Positions 1 to 12,000 of a stretch of 64,000 nucleotides of DNA are shown piece by piece. This DNA comes from Punica granatum (lineage: Eukaryota; Streptophyta; Magnoliopsida; Myrtales; Lythraceae), in assembly GCF_007655135.1 (NCBI RefSeq), contig NC_045131.1, positions 21,002,001 through 21,066,000 of the forward strand, in the 5' to 3' direction. Position numbers and translations under genes: made by a program. The notes below the pieces were generated by a model. It was given only the letters and a program-made list of their open reading frames with translations, did no database searches and was not told where the DNA came from. Numbering within the stretch: the stretch's first letter is position 1; each line of letters begins with the position of its first letter.

Positions 1-184
1 CTGATTCCGATGTCTGTTCTATACATTTAGGTACGTATGCTTAATTTCTTCCCACGCATCCAAAGCTTAGGAACCAGCGGCCATTAGGAGAGAGGTCGAA
101 GCGATCGCCGGAACCAAAAAGGGTTGCTTCTCATAATCTTTGGCTGCACCCTCTATCCGAACATGCAACCAAAGAGGGGCAAGC
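1..184 (+). mobile_element. 3' end of the internal region of element A
   Basis: This is the last part of the internal region of a plus-strand Tat/Ogre-type element whose 3' LTR follows directly. It aligns by eye with 21970-22097 of element BC; both share the 'gatcgccggaaccaaaaagggt' type block and the words 'atctttggct' and 'caaccaaagagg'. It has no coding potential. The rest of the element lies left of the window, so its type (autonomous or not) is unknown. Confidence 0.8.
171..184 (+). promoter_or_regulatory. Polypurine tract of element A
   Basis: AAAGAGGGGCAAGC lies directly before the TG of the LTR. The same sequence precedes the 3' LTRs of BC (22084-22097) and EF (54333-54346, minus). 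In this class of element the tract primes plus-strand DNA synthesis; that role is known for the family and inferred here from position. Confidence 0.85.
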
Positions 185-1930
185 TGTCAGCACCCCATTT
201 TGGCTCACCAATTCAAATGACATTATCAGTAATGATCCAAGCCGCAACTTGAGCAGAATACAGAAAAACGACTTAACAGAGCAGAAAATCACTATTTATC
301 CTCAAGTCAGCGAAATCGGGCAAATGACACATGGACACGACAGAAGGACTCCAAGGGTCACTAAAGGACAACAGAGTGACTAGAGAGCTCAACAACGTCC
401 AAAATCGGCATTTTCAGCATACCACATGGACATCCCCATTTTCCGATAGTTTGCTCGACTATCGGAAGATAGCCAATATTGGACTCCAAAAATCCACTCC
501 AATCCCAAACAGATGAAAAGTGTCCCCAAAGGCATTTTGCAAATCATCTGCTCTATACAGAACAACTTTCTGTATACAGACAACATTTCAGTGGAAGTCC
601 AAAAATGCCGATTTCTCATAGAAAAGTTAATTCCAAATATCAGATGCGGCCACGCCCCACAATCATACAGAGCACATGCAGAGCTTCAGATTGTCTTTTG
701 GAAGCCATACAAACACCCTAAATGACTTCCGAGCGACAAAACGGGCATACCCTTCTTCGGAAGAGCGTAACCGGAGACTGGTCGGATGGAATTACGGCCA
801 ACGAAGTTCACACTACATTGTCTTGAAAACTTTAGCGTACAATCGCAATTGGGCAAAACAGACAGCAAAACCCTTCACGGTTTCCCGAGTAACCTTCGAG
901 GAGCACAAAAGGCCATTTTCAATGAAGATCCATATCCGGAGGTCCTATTTGGGGAAACTTGACGCCGGATGGTTGGCAATTCCAGTGCCGCTTATCTCAA
1001 CCCTCAATGTGGAATCGTCGGAATGAATCACACAACTCATCTAGACCCCTCGAGCAGTGCTTTAAGGGTCTCAGATGCACTTTTCATATCCTTAAAGGCC
1101 CAATCTCGGCAAACAGAGATCACAGTGATCTCCGGATCGCCTAAGAAACTCAGAAAGCAATCTAAGAAATCCAGTTTCGGCCTCCTAGGACATCTCCGGC
1201 TCCATATTTTGCATTACCGGCTAAGGGTCAAGTGCCCACGTAATTTGACAATTTATGTCAAAATGACCGACGTGGGATGCAGATACAAGATATGCTGTCA
1301 GAAGTGGGCAACCTCACTCTGAATGCATAAAAAGAGCAAAACCGGCTTCCGAGCCTCATACAGACATTTGGCAATTTCTCACGGAAAATGCCAATCTCGG
1401 ACTCTTTAAACCCGTTTCCTCGCGTATATCGATAATTCAACATTCGGTTCGAACCACGAGCCTCGAATGCGCGATCAATCGAGACCCGAGCTTTTTCCCG
1501 GTTTCTCCTCTTCGGTCGTGGGACCCACGGGCTACCCAAGATGAGTCACCCTGTGCTCTAGAAGCTTCTTCTTCCTCTTCAATGCAAGAAGCCAACTTGC
1601 CCTCTCTTAGCCAAAATATCTTGGAGAGGTTGAAGACAACACTCAATGCTCATCAAAGCTTCTTGGCTCTTCTTCATCAAGATTGCATGGTCCACATTCA
1701 TCCTCATCTCCTTGTCATTTTCTCCATGCAACTTGCATCCTTTTAGGAAAATATCAAGCCTACAATTTGAAGACAACACTCCATCTTCATCAATGCTCAT
1801 CAATGCTTATCTCTTCTTCATTAATGCAATGGAAGAGGATGATGCTTGATATTTTCTTCATCAAACCGAAATTTGCTAAGCATGGGGGTTAAGAGCCCTT
1901 GCTTTTGCTAATTGTGTCATTAGCTTTGCC

Positions 1931-1937
1931 TATAAAT
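1931..1937 (+). promoter_or_regulatory. TATA box of LTR A
   Basis: TATAAAT followed about 40 bases later by a CT-rich stretch (cttacacactctctcc), the usual layout of a plant Pol II start. TATA boxes occur at the equivalent position in LTRs S, B, C, E and H, which supports it. Confidence 0.6.
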
Positions 1938-3059
1938 GGTCCAAAAGTGATTAAGATAAGGACTGCTCCTCTTACACACTCTCTCCAACCTTTCTCCTAC
2001 AAGAAATCCTCTCAAACTCCATAGCCAAGAATACTCAAGAACCAGCAAGCTTCAACACTTCAAAACCAAGAGAGAAAAACCGAAGCAAACTCGAAGAAAG
2101 CTTTGAGTTTCTTAAGTTGGAAGCCGATGTTCATCATCCCGACTTAAGTTCAAGACTTCTCAAACTCCATGGACCACATGTTTTGGACCCAAGGAGTTCA
2201 TTCATGAACTTAGATTTTTGGTTTGAAGTCATTTGCTCATCATTTCAGGTTGATTTCCTCATTTCGGGCGAAGATCGTGCTCTCGGGTGAACAGTGCACC
2301 CGTAGCCGCACGCTCGCGCGTCCAGCCGGGCACACGCGCGCACAGCAGCGCACCCGCCCGCACAGCCGCGCGCCCGCGCGCCTCCCGTGCACTCCAGCCG
2401 CACGCCCCGTGCACCTTGCTCCCCGAACGTGCATGCCCTTGCACCCGAGCACTCTTCCAAGCGTTCAACCGAGTCACCCGACTCTCGAACACTTCCCCGA
2501 CTCTTTCCTCGTATCCCGAGGCTAGGTAAATCACTCTTGACTTAGAGGAGTTAGGGCTCTTTACATTATTTGCATGGCTATGGAGTAATATGGCGTTTTA
2601 TGCATGTTTAACTTGCAAGACTTAATTTTTATACACTTTCTTGTTATATTATGCATGTTCATCATCATATAACATGTTAGCATGTCGGGAAACGTTTGGA
2701 TCGACCCTCGGAAGACCTTCCCGCCCAGAAATAAGCAAAAGAGCTCTCGAGTTTGCCTCAAGAAGAGGTGACCGAGACTTGGCTTGCTTTCCTCGGGTTA
2801 AGAACGGCCTTCTTAGCCCGATCTAAGTTCGATTCCCGAGTTTTTCCGTGTTTTCTTACATGCATGAAGTCGGTATTGTTTTATCGATTCCTTAAATAAC
2901 TTGTTTGTGCATGTTTGCATGTTCGAATGCGTTATTCAAATCATGGCAATACCGACTTTAGTTAATCGTGTCATTTATCGTGTTTGTCATTTGAGCATGC
3001 GAGAAATGATTCAAAACAAGACGGGGAAACCTCGTGGAACCCCATTCGGGCCATGGGAC

Positions 3060-3093
3060 CTCTCGGTTATCTCCAAGGAGAAGTGACCGAGAG
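3060..3093 (+). other. Conserved hairpin in LTR A
   Basis: CTCTCGGTTATCTCC pairs with GGAGAAGTGACCGAGAG around an AA loop: outer stem of eight pairs, inner stem of five. The same hairpin is seen at 12659-12692 (B), 24943-24976 (C) and, on the minus strand, 50981-51014 (E) and about 62362-62395 (F). It sits downstream of the TATA box, so it would be in the transcript. Confidence 0.6.
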
Positions 3094-4382
3094 CCTCTTA
3101 GACTCGTACGGGTTGCATGAGGCTCCCTCTTCCCGTTTTGAGTCCGTTCTCGGCTTTCGTGTAATTTGCAATTTACATTATCGTCGCAATATCGCATGAA
3201 AATGTCTTTTCAAAACAAAGCATGCATGGATTTGGGTATCGATGACTCATTCGGGTTCATTCGGTTACGAGGGTAGTTTCGGTCATTGGACGAAATTATC
3301 CTCGATCCTTATGGAATCATCTTGGTCTTCGAGTCGCGAATCTTTTTCACAATTAATGCATTCGGCACAACCCTTAAGCATTAATTTCACAAACAGGTTA
3401 ATCGGGACGCTCACATGATTAAACCCACTTCACACTGATAAGGTTTACACGAATTGGCCATTAACTGATAACTCGCGTCGATGAGTTGTCAAATGACGTT
3501 GGTGCCCTTTTCAAACTTATCAATTTCAAAACCCGAAACGCGCGGTTCGATGTAGCATGGACGTCTGAAAAGGCCTTATGTGTCTTAACTTGAGTTTACC
3601 TGATTTCAGGTAACTCAGGTCAGGATACAGAAGATCCTTTTAGATCACTTCCGGGCAGATCGACCGGTTCTTTGGCTTTTTCGGGGTTCTTGCACAACCC
3701 TGGACGATCCAGGGAATTGGTTGACACCGGCTACAGGCCGAGGTGGCCCGCATTGCGATGTTTCCCCTTTTCTGAAAACAATTTTCAAATAAAGGGCAAA
3801 ATCGTCTTTTCACAATTCAGCGACACCCTTAGGGTTAGCATGACAGAAACACTACAGTACGGTATAAGAACGGGCTACCTGTTCAGGTGCAGGTTCATCT
3901 GCATAGCCTTTTCTTATCTAACTGATGAGTTTCTGTCATCCTAACATAGACTCAGGTAACTAGAACGGTTATCTCTGTCAGAAAACATGCAAAATGCTGA
4001 TTAACCTTTCACTCGACCTAACCAAACACTAGATAATGATTAGGAGGAATTCTAGATTCCAAATCTAGAGTCAAAACACGAGTTTGGCTAATTCAGTAGA
4101 AATTCAGTGTCACAATACAGAACAACTGTAAAAGCAATCCACACACATGAGATTTGACTCTCTTTGTCAAGTTCTCAAAACAAAGCCGAATGCTAAAATA
4201 TTGGCACGTGCTTGTTTGTCTAGGGTAAGATTTGCATGCCAAAATACCTCGGATTAACAACTTGTTAAAACACGTACACTCGATAATAACAAACACCTTG
4301 TCTGTTATTTACCTGCTGCGTGTTATCTTTCCGCACATGTTTGCCATGCGGGTCGAGCCTGATCCCTAGGCCGAATAATATT

Positions 4383-4453
4383 AGGGTTCAACGCCCTAAT
4401 CATCGATCACAGGGTCCAACGTCCTAATCATCGATCACAGGGTCCAACGCCCT
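4383..4453 (+). repeat. Three 28-bp repeats, each a small palindrome
   Basis: AGGGTTCAACGCCCT and two variants (AGGGTCCAACGTCCT, AGGGTCCAACGCCCT) recur every 28 bases, separated by 'aatcatcgatcac'. Each unit can fold AGGG with CCCT. The same triplet exists in LTR B (about 13984-14054) and in the other LTRs, so it is a fixed part of the LTR. Confidence 0.7.
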
Positions 4454-5218
4454 GTTCAGTGAGAGCGTACATTGAATTTCAGTTCTTTGGTCTTTTCCCT
4501 AAACTCACGGTGAGTTAGAGCGGAATAATAACCGACCGCGAGTCGACTGGAACTCGGCCATTTGTAATTTTTATTTATTGTTTTCGAGAGCATTGTAAGG
4601 ACTTTTATTTTGTACATTTGTTCTGTAAGAATTCCAGTTGGTGAGCGAACGGTCTGAGAGTCGAATTAATTGAATCGGTTTAATGCTTGCCCAGATACAA
4701 GTAAATCCAAGAACTCGCAGTTCTGGTTCACGCAGGGATTCAACCTCCATGGTTCGATGAACTGTAACGCAAGATTGTGAACCAACTCCCCGACATACGG
4801 GTTTACTTCTCTCTCGGCTTCTCAACCGATATCGTTTGGTTCACCGAATTTCCAGTGTCAAAACGTGCGAGCCGAGTGCAGCTTAATTCATGCGGTAAAT
4901 CATAAAACATGCAAGCCCAGCAAACCAGAGTACCGAAAGGGCGTGCGGGATATAGGCTCGCACGTAACATGAACCCCCGAACACGGATTTTCCGGTTCCG
5001 CACAGATCAATGCCTTAACAACAAACTAGGTGTTCCATACCCCTAGACCTGGGTAACTTATCCGCCCTCGACCTTCGGGTCGTAAAATGATAAGTGGCGA
5101 CTCCTTCTCTCACGCGTGTTCGTCACGCGTCCCCACGGGAAGGTGGACACTCCCAAGCCGCACAATCCAAAAGCGCGCAATGCGGGCCCTGACGAGAGTC
5201 CACATTCGGGTTCGTACA

Positions 5219-5444
5219 AGGTCGATTTCCCGTTCACCTCCCTCTGCGAGCCATCGAAGGCTCGGACCGCTGTCTTACTCGAGCGGACGCGGTTGAGATC
5301 TATGTTCATATGCTTCAACGTAGTCACCGGGCATACGTTGAGTGCGGAGCCGTTGTCAATCATAACTCGACTGACGATGTGGTTGTTGCACTTGCAGACA
5401 ATATGCAATGCCCGGGAATGCGCGCATCCTTCAGAGGGGAGCTC
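5219..5444 (-). pseudogene. Retroviral-type aspartic protease domain of element H (truncated)
   Basis: The minus strand encodes a pepsin-like retroelement protease start in frame with gag. The active-site segment MIDNGSALNVCP is at 5363-5328, with D-N-G in place of the more common D-(T/S)-G; similar IDNGS forms are common in Tat/Ogre elements. Upstream is a strand of type ALHIVCKCNNHIVSRV, downstream AFDGSQREVNG. Such enzymes act as dimers and cut the Gag-Pol polyprotein. The domain is cut at 5219 by the LTR of element A; the open frame then runs on into LTR sequence, which is not real protein. The last residues (GKST) do not fit the usual GEIDL, so a one-base slip just before the break is possible. 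Confidence 0.8.
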
Positions 5445-7977
5445 GTTGTCTGAAAACGAGATAGTATTGGAGAAAATGGAATTGATGGTTTCCTCCATCC
5501 GGTCCGGAGACGTCCCCTTGGGTACTTGTGCAGCCGTTAGGACCCGCAGGAGGGCTTCCCTGTGTGGTTCCGAGCTGAGGAGGAGGGTCAGCAACGATAT
5601 GTGGGCCGGAGATTTGGCCATCTGTTCCACTACCTTATACTCACTTGCCTTGATGATTTTCATAAAGGCTTCAGCTTCTTCCTCGGTCACCCTCTTGGGT
5701 AGGGTACGCAGGACTTCGGGTATCACCTCTGTTTCCGCAGCGGGTGCCTTTCCCTTGTCCGTGACTGCCGGATTCTCATATACCCTTCCCGAGCGAGTTA
5801 TGCCCATGACGCCAAGTTGTTGCTCGAGGCTTCCAACGCTTCCCTCATAGGTCCAAGGGACCTTGTCGTCCGAGTATGGTTCTCGGGCGGGAACATCTAT
5901 GACGAACGGGGTAAGAGGCGCGTCAACCTCGGTGAACCCGACTGCAGCTTCTGCGGGGATGTACTCGATCATGAAGGGAGAGGGGCAGCCTTGCTCGCTT
6001 TTGCCCTCCCCTGATGTGCATAAGGTGATCATGTTGATGGAGGGCCCCCGAGCCGGTCCATGGTCGGGGAGGGGATTAGCTTGTACATTCGGAGATCTTA
6101 CAACATTGAATACGAGCTCCTTCGCATCAATCATCTCATGGATCCTCTCCCTTAACCTCCAACAAGTGTCTAGGGTGTGCCCTGGTGCTCCCCGATGGTA
6201 CTCGCACTGCTTGCTTTGATCTTGGATGGCTGGATCGAAGTTCGGACCAGGCGCTATTGTCCCGATCTTGTCACGAATTTGCCGGTAAATGTGGGAAGGT
6301 GGGACTGGCAAGGACGGGTACTGCCTGCGTGGTCGCGGTTGTGCTGCACCGCCCTGTTGGCCTTGCGGGGGCGGGACTTGTTGGGTTGGCTCAGAAACCC
6401 TCGGAGCCGAGGGTTGGTATTGAGGGGCTTGGGGTGGAGTAGGGGCATAGTGGTGGACGACGGGCGACGGCACCATAGGTGGGGGTGGAGGCTATAATGC
6501 GAAATAGTAGATCGGTTGGGTAGGGGGTTGAGGCCGATATTGAGGTGCATGCGGGTCGTAGGAGGGAGCCACGGGAGATGCAGACGTGAAATTCATCGAA
6601 TACTGTTGGGGCGTCGGATGTGCCGGGTTGACGGCGTTGACTATTACCTCTTTCTCCCTTCTTCCGGTAGACGACGTTGTCATCGTAGAGGCTTTCTTCG
6701 AGGATTCTTCTCCTTTGCTGGTGGGGCCCTCCATCCTGCCGAGCCTGATTCCTAAGTCGAGCTTTTTCCCGGCCTCGATGAAGTCGGAGAACGAAGAAGT
6801 GTGGGCCAATAAATGCGAGTAATATACTCCTCTCAACGTGGAGTGGAACAGCTGGATCTGTTGTGCTTCGCTGATCGGAGGGATGTGCTTCGCCACTTGG
6901 GGGCGCCATTTGGTGGCGTATTCCTCGAATCTTTGGCCTTGTGCCATCTCTTTCATGCTCAATTCCAAGAGGGTCAGAGGCGTTTTCGCACAGTATTGGT
7001 ACTAGTCGATGAACTTCCGGGAAAGGTCCACCCAAGTCGGAATTCCTCGGCCTTCAGTGACATAAACCAATCGAGAGCGGATCCTGATAGGCTGTCTTGA
7101 AATGAATGAATAACAAATTCCTCGTGGTCCCAATATTGTAGCATTTTCCCCTGGTAATGGCGGAGATGGTGCCGCGGATCCGTTGTGCCTTCGTAAATCC
7201 TAAACTCCGGGATCTTGACCTTCGTTGGTAATCGCATGCCCGGGAACAGACTACAGTCACCATAGCGCGCATCGGGTCGAGTATCACTTGCCTGCAGGGC
7301 CTGTATCGTTTCTTCCATCCTCTTGAGCCTTCGCTCCTGCTCAGTGTCAGCCTCGGCGAAAAAATGAGTCGGTGAAGCGAGCTGGGCAGCGTGAGTCGGC
7401 GTGCCCGGTTCGTGGAAAGTGGTGTTTATGGGCAACAGTGGTTGGTAGGGAAAGTTGGTGTGAGGTTGTAGAGGCGGGTAGGAGGGAAGCTCTGCTGCTT
7501 AAGGATGAGTCGAAGCGGATGCGCTCGGCCCCGAAAAGACCATCGGCGGAGGGACAGTATAGATCGCGGCTGGGGCCGATATGGAGACAAGTGAAGGTGC
7601 GGACGGGGCCTGTTTCGAAGACAAGAATGTTGCCGGTGGTAGAGGGACGGCTGTGGGGGCCGGTGGCGGCGGAAATGGACTGGTGAAAGGGTGAGCCATG
7701 GATGTATGCAGTGTTGACGGCGCGGGGGCATCAATGTTCTCCGGAATTTGGGTTGGCGGAACCCAAGGGGTTGGATCGACTGTTGGCCCTTGTCCCGGTG
7801 GAGGCGTGGAGCTCGAGGATGCGCGATTCGGTCCTCTGAGTAGGGCGAACAGTTCCGCCATGTTGGCGGTCATGCTCGCAGATAGTTGATTAACCGTGCC
7901 TTCGAGTGCCGTGATGCGGGCTTGGTCGTCGGAGGCGGATGACGTCAGTGAGACTGGTAGGAGGGGCGCCCCTGAAG
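5445..7977 (-). pseudogene. gag: gag of element H, main part, with stops and a frameshift
   Basis: This is the capsid/nucleocapsid-type polyprotein of a Tat/Ogre element. Recognisable parts, in reading order: a proline-rich N-terminal stretch; KIPEFRIYEGTTDPRHHLRHY; FQDSLSGSALDWFMSLK (the capsid core of plant Ty3/gypsy Gag); EYATKWRPQVAKHIPP and FHSTLRGVYYSHLL; a zinc-knuckle variant CEYHRGAPGHTLDTC (6206-6162, C-x2-H-x6-H-x4-C); and a linker KSPAHISLLTLLLSSEPHREALL before protease. Damage seen: in-frame TAA at 7501-7499, TAG at 7004-7002, TAG at 6494-6492, and a one-base loss near 7045 where the frame changes from EEF to VDLSRKFID. The N-terminus (30395-30236) is separated from this part by solo LTR S; the frames match across S if one target copy is removed. 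Confidence 0.88.
6162..6206 (-). other. Zinc-knuckle motif in gag of H
   Basis: CEYHRGAPGHTLDTC followed by WRLRERI. This is the Cys/His variant knuckle of Tat/Ogre Gag, which binds RNA in the family, rather than the CCHC form of most retroelements. Confidence 0.75.
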
Positions 7978-9275
7978 ACGTTTGTCAGTACTCCATTTTG
8001 GCCCACCGGCTTCCCACATGAGAACCTCCGATTGAAGCCCAAGTTACTATTCATCACCCGACGATCAGAGGCGAACATGAGGTCACAGAGTCATGAACGA
8101 CGGGAGAGGGACATGATCCAATGAGAAAACAGGGAAGAGCAATTAGAAAGGCAAACAGATAACAAATCTCAGAGCAACGGGAACTGGCACTACGGCACTA
8201 TTCATCACCAAATCACCGAAGCACCGAAAGGTGCCCAATATAGGACTCTAAAAATCCCTCTCAGTGCCAAAGTGACCAATGACTCATCCGGGCGCGCTTC
8301 GGAGGTGTCCTGCTTAGGCCGGGGCGTCCCCTAATATCTCACGGACGCCTTTTCTAACAGGGCTCCCGGGGCCTGATCCTCTGACAAGTGAACGGCACCC
8401 CAAAACAGGCCTACAGGCACCCAGGGACAACCGAGGTCATGGGACAAGCTTCAGACAACCATTCGGAACTCTACAGGGCTCCCCGAGGGACGTCTCAGTG
8501 GTGGCAAACGCCTCCTGGCGAGTCTTCAGGGCACAATCACAGAAAATAGAAGTCACAGCGATCCCCGAACACCCCAGGACATTCGGGGAACACTGAGAAA
8601 ACCCCGGTCACAAGTCCCTAGGCCTTCCTGGGCCAATGGTCTTCGGTCGGGGACAACGAGCCGGCTATCTCCCATGAGGCGGAAGGGTCACCGAAACAAA
8701 CATTAAGATGCACGAAGAGCAATCGGGGACCGGGGACGCTCAATTCCACTCCGAATGTCCGAACATGGCAAAACCGACTCTCGAGGCTCTGAGTGGCCCG
8801 AACGTTCGTTCATACGACGTATGGCGATATTAGACTCATTCAAATCCTCTTCGTTCAAGCATTCCAAATCTATAAATTAATCGGACATCGGAGATCGGAT
8901 GCGCGTTCAATCAAGTCTCAAGCACTTTCCGGCTTTTCTCTTAGTCGAATGGGACCCACAGCTCAGCCAAGGCGAGCCACCAAGCCACGGCTCAAACCCT
9001 AGACCTCGGCTCGATCCCCAAGCCGCGGCTTGGCCGCAATTAGCCGCTGCTAAATCCCATTCCCGGCGGCTCCAAGCCCTCCCCTCCACAAAATTCAAAT
9101 TTCCCTCACATCTTTCACTTCCTATCACCCATCCATCACACCCATCACTCTCCTTTGCTTTCCCCACACTCAACATGACTCTTTCCCCACCCTAATCTCC
9201 CTCCAAAATTCGGCAGCCCATGCTTAGCCCTCTAAACCGCACTTAACTCCCATTAACCGAACCATTAGCCACTCC

Positions 9276-9282
9276 TATAAAG
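9276..9282 (+). promoter_or_regulatory. TATA box of solo LTR S
   Basis: TATAAAG followed by a CT-rich start region (cattctcactctctctcaagcc). Confidence 0.6.
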
Positions 9283-9809
9283 CCCCATTCATCATTAACT
9301 CTAATCACTTCTTCATTCTCACTCTCTCTCAAGCCAATCTCTCTCAGGAATCCTCTCAAGCTCCAGCCCACTCCTACTCATTCGTCCAGCCCGTGCCAAG
9401 GCCAAAACCGGCCAAAACCGTCGGAAAACCACCCGGTTTTCTGGCAACCACCCGACCCGACTTAAACCAAAAATCACCTAACCCCCTAGCCTACATATTT
9501 TCCACCCCCTAAGTCCATTTCAGGGCTTAGATTTCTCATTTGAAGCCTCCATCAACGTGTTTTGGCCGTGAGAAGAATCGGCTCCCTAGGACGTTATACG
9601 CGCGGACCGAACTTCAACAACGTGCCATTTCGCTCCACGACTTTGCCGAGTCGTGCCATCACATTCCAAGGGCTCCTCGCAACCCTCACCCTCTCTCGTG
9701 AAGAGGTGGTCACGATCCGAGGGCCGATCCACCGTGCACAACCACCGTTTCATCGTTTCTTCTCTTACCGGGTTATTTGCTTTCACGCCGAACTTTCTCT
9801 CACTGTTTC

Positions 9810-9814
9810 GGGTT
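9810..9814 (+). repeat. Target site duplication of BC, left copy
   Basis: GGGTT directly before the TG of the 5' LTR; an identical GGGTT stands at 27103-27107 directly after the CA end of the 3' LTR. Confidence 0.92.
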
Positions 9815-11138
9815 TGTCAGCACCCCATTTTGGCCCACCGGCTTCCCACACGAGGATTTCCGACCGAGGCCCGGGACACTATTCAACACCCGGCAATCAG
9901 AGACAAATAGGCGAGCATGGGGTCATGAGCAATAGGAGAAGAGCACGGTCCACTAAGAAAAGCGGAGGAAAGTCATCGGAAGAACGAACGAACAAGGAAT
10001 CCCCGAAACGACGGAGCTCACACTGTGGCACTATTCATCACCGAGTCACCGAAGCACCGAAAGGTGCCCAATATGGGACTCTAAAAATTCCTCTCAGTGC
10101 CAAAGTGACCAATGACACGTCCGGGCGCATTTCCGGGGCGTCCTGCTTAAGCCAGGACACCCCAATCCCCCACGGACGCCTTTTCTGACAGAGCTCCCGG
10201 GGTTTGCCCCACTGACAAGCAAACGGCCCCTCAAAACGGGCTTACAGGCATCCAAGGACCACCTGGGCCGGGGAACAAGCTTCAGACAACCTTCCGGAAC
10301 TCGACTCGGTCTCCCGAGCTATATTTCAGTGGGCACGAACATCTCCCGGCGAACCTTCGGGGCATTTCCACGGAAAACAGAGATCACAACGATCTTCGAG
10401 CACCCCACGACGATCCCCGAGCGCCTCAAGACATTCAGGGAACACTGAGAAAATCCCGGTCCCAAGTCCCTAGGCCTCCCCGGGCTGACGGTCCTCGGCC
10501 GGGGACGACGAGCCGACGATCCCTACGGGGTGAAAGGGTCACCGAAACGAATGTTAGGATGCACAAAGAGCAATCGGGGACCGGGGGACGCTAAACTCCG
10601 CTCCGAACGTCCAAACAGGGCAAAACCGACTCTCGAGGCGCCGAGTCGCCCGAACGTTCGTCCACACGACGCATGGCGATATTAGGCTCATTCAAATCCT
10701 CGTCATTCAAGCATTCCAAATCCATAAATTAATTGGACATCGGAGATCGGACGCGCGTTCAATCAAGTCTCGAACTTTTCCCGGCTTTTCTCTTAGTCGA
10801 ATGGGGTCCACAGCTCAGCCAAGCCAAGCCTCCAAGCCTTGGCTCAACCCCAAGCCACGGCTCAAACTCCAAGCCGCGGCTAAAACCCAAATTCGGTGGC
10901 TCAATCCTTCAAGAAGCTCTCTCCACACACATTTCAAATATCTCTTACACCCATCAACTCCACTCTTACACCCATCAACTCCACTCTTCCATCCATCAAC
11001 TCCACTCTTCCATCCATCACTTCCCATCAACCTTTTCAAGACAACTTCCCCTCCCTAATCCCTCTTAAGAAATTCGGATGCCCTAAGCACCATTTAATTG
11101 CATTTAACTTCACTCAATCTTGTCATTAAGCTTGCATT

Positions 11139-11144
11139 TATAAG
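11139..11144 (+). promoter_or_regulatory. TATA box of LTR B
   Basis: TATAAG followed by 'cactctctctctagtatttctcactc' type CT-rich sequence about 40 bases on. Copied exactly at 23422-23427 in LTR C. Confidence 0.6.
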
Positions 11145-11499
11145 TCCATTTGGTCATTAACTTAAACACAACTCCTTTTGCACTCTCTCTCTAGTATTTC
11201 TCACTCAAACAAATGCTCTCAACCTCCCAAGAACTTCAGCAAAAATCGCAGCAAGCAAGAACCACCCAAAAACCAAGAAAACACTCAAGACTTAAGTCGG
11301 AATCCATTCCGACTTAAATCCAAACTTCACCAAACTTCATATCCTACATGTTTTCGACCCCCTCTATCCATTTCCGAGCTTAGATTTCAATTTTGAAACC
11401 TCTAAGTTAGAGAATCAGCTCAGTACAGAATCGAGCGCAGTTTTGGCCCAGCCGGGTCAAAACTTCCAGCCCTGTTTTCTCACCTTTTCGAGTCGGTCT

Positions 11500-12000
11500 G
11501 AACTTTCAAAACCCATCAAACACCTCCGGGGGTTCGTTAGGAGTCGGGAGCCACCGACCGTGCTCAAATATTCCATCGGAATCCACCGTTATGAATTCCG
11601 ACCCGAAAACTGCTCAGTTGGGCCGGCGTTTCTGATTGTCTGTTCGGTTTTCTTGCAGATCGGGTCGATCCGTGACCCTTTTCGACGAACGACCACTTCT
11701 ACCACCTCCAGGGGTCAGTTAGGAGTCGGGAGCCACCGACCTTGCTCAAATATTCCATCGGAATCCACCGTTATGAATTCCGACCCGAAAACTGCCCAGT
11801 CGGGCCAGTTTCCAGACGCGCTCTGTTTTCGGTGATTTTTGCAGGACTGTACGGGTCGACCCGACAACTCTGGGAACAAACGACCACCACGGTCACTTAG
11901 AGGGGTCCCTTGGCTACCCAAGGCCGCCGATCTTGCCTCAACATTCCATCGGGAGCCTTCGTGGCGACGTCCGACCCGACTTGTGCCAGTCGGGTCTGTC
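11500..12000 (+). repeat. Triplicated block of 182-191 bp inside LTR B
   Basis: The segment with 'gtcgggagccaccgacc', 'ttccatcgg', 'gacccgaaaactg' and a following 'tttgcag/cttgcag' word appears at about 11541, 11723 and (more diverged) 11915. The anchor 'ttccatcgg' is at 11571, 11753 and 11944. The same block is at about 23825-24285 in LTR C, and a related doublet ('gtcgggtcggacgtcgccacgg') at 51890-52120 in LTR E. Confidence 0.75.

Larger units (their letters stand above)
185..5218 (+). mobile_element. 3' LTR of element A (5,034 bp)
   Basis: The LTR starts TGTCAGCACCCCATTTTGG right after the polypurine tract and ends TTCGGGTTCGTACA. What follows (5219 on) is the protease-coding minus strand of element H, so the boundary is sharp. 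The 5' part (U3) matches LTRs E and F and blocks of D (read on the other strand), not the U3 of BC, S and H. From about 2525 to the end it aligns with LTRs B, C, E and F. The block 2270-2480 is very GC- and CpG-rich and has no counterpart in the other LTRs. The 5' copy of this LTR and the left target duplication lie outside the window; the right one should be AGGTC (5219-5223). Confidence 0.88.
7983..9814 (+). mobile_element. Solo LTR S, left part (1,832 bp)
   Basis: The LTR begins TGTCAGTACTCCATTTTGG inside the minus-strand gag of H and is cut at 9814 by element BC. It continues at 27108. Both parts together give 4,960 bp, close to the 5,011 bp of H's own LTR, to which S is most similar. The flanks are ACGTT (7978-7982) and ACGTC (30236-30240), a 5-bp target duplication with one mismatch, and both flanks are gag. 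No internal sequence of S is present, so it is a solo LTR. The U3 type here is the one shared with BC and H. Confidence 0.87.

Noticed and set aside
2223..2534. Overlapping ORFs over the GC-rich block of LTR A
   Set aside because: GC-rich sequence lacks stops by composition; frames are open on both strands and have no counterpart in other LTRs.
3672..3944. A 90-118 residue frame repeated in LTRs A, B, C, D, E and F (e.g. 13189-13545, 50128-50484)
   Set aside because: It recurs because the LTR recurs; no start context, no domain, and length varies between copies.
4383..4453. Telomere-like CCCTAA words
   Set aside because: They are part of a 28-bp palindromic repeat in the LTR, not a run of 7-bp plant telomere units.
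5058..5218. C-terminal extension of the protease frame
   Set aside because: This part is LTR sequence of element A read through by chance after the insertion.
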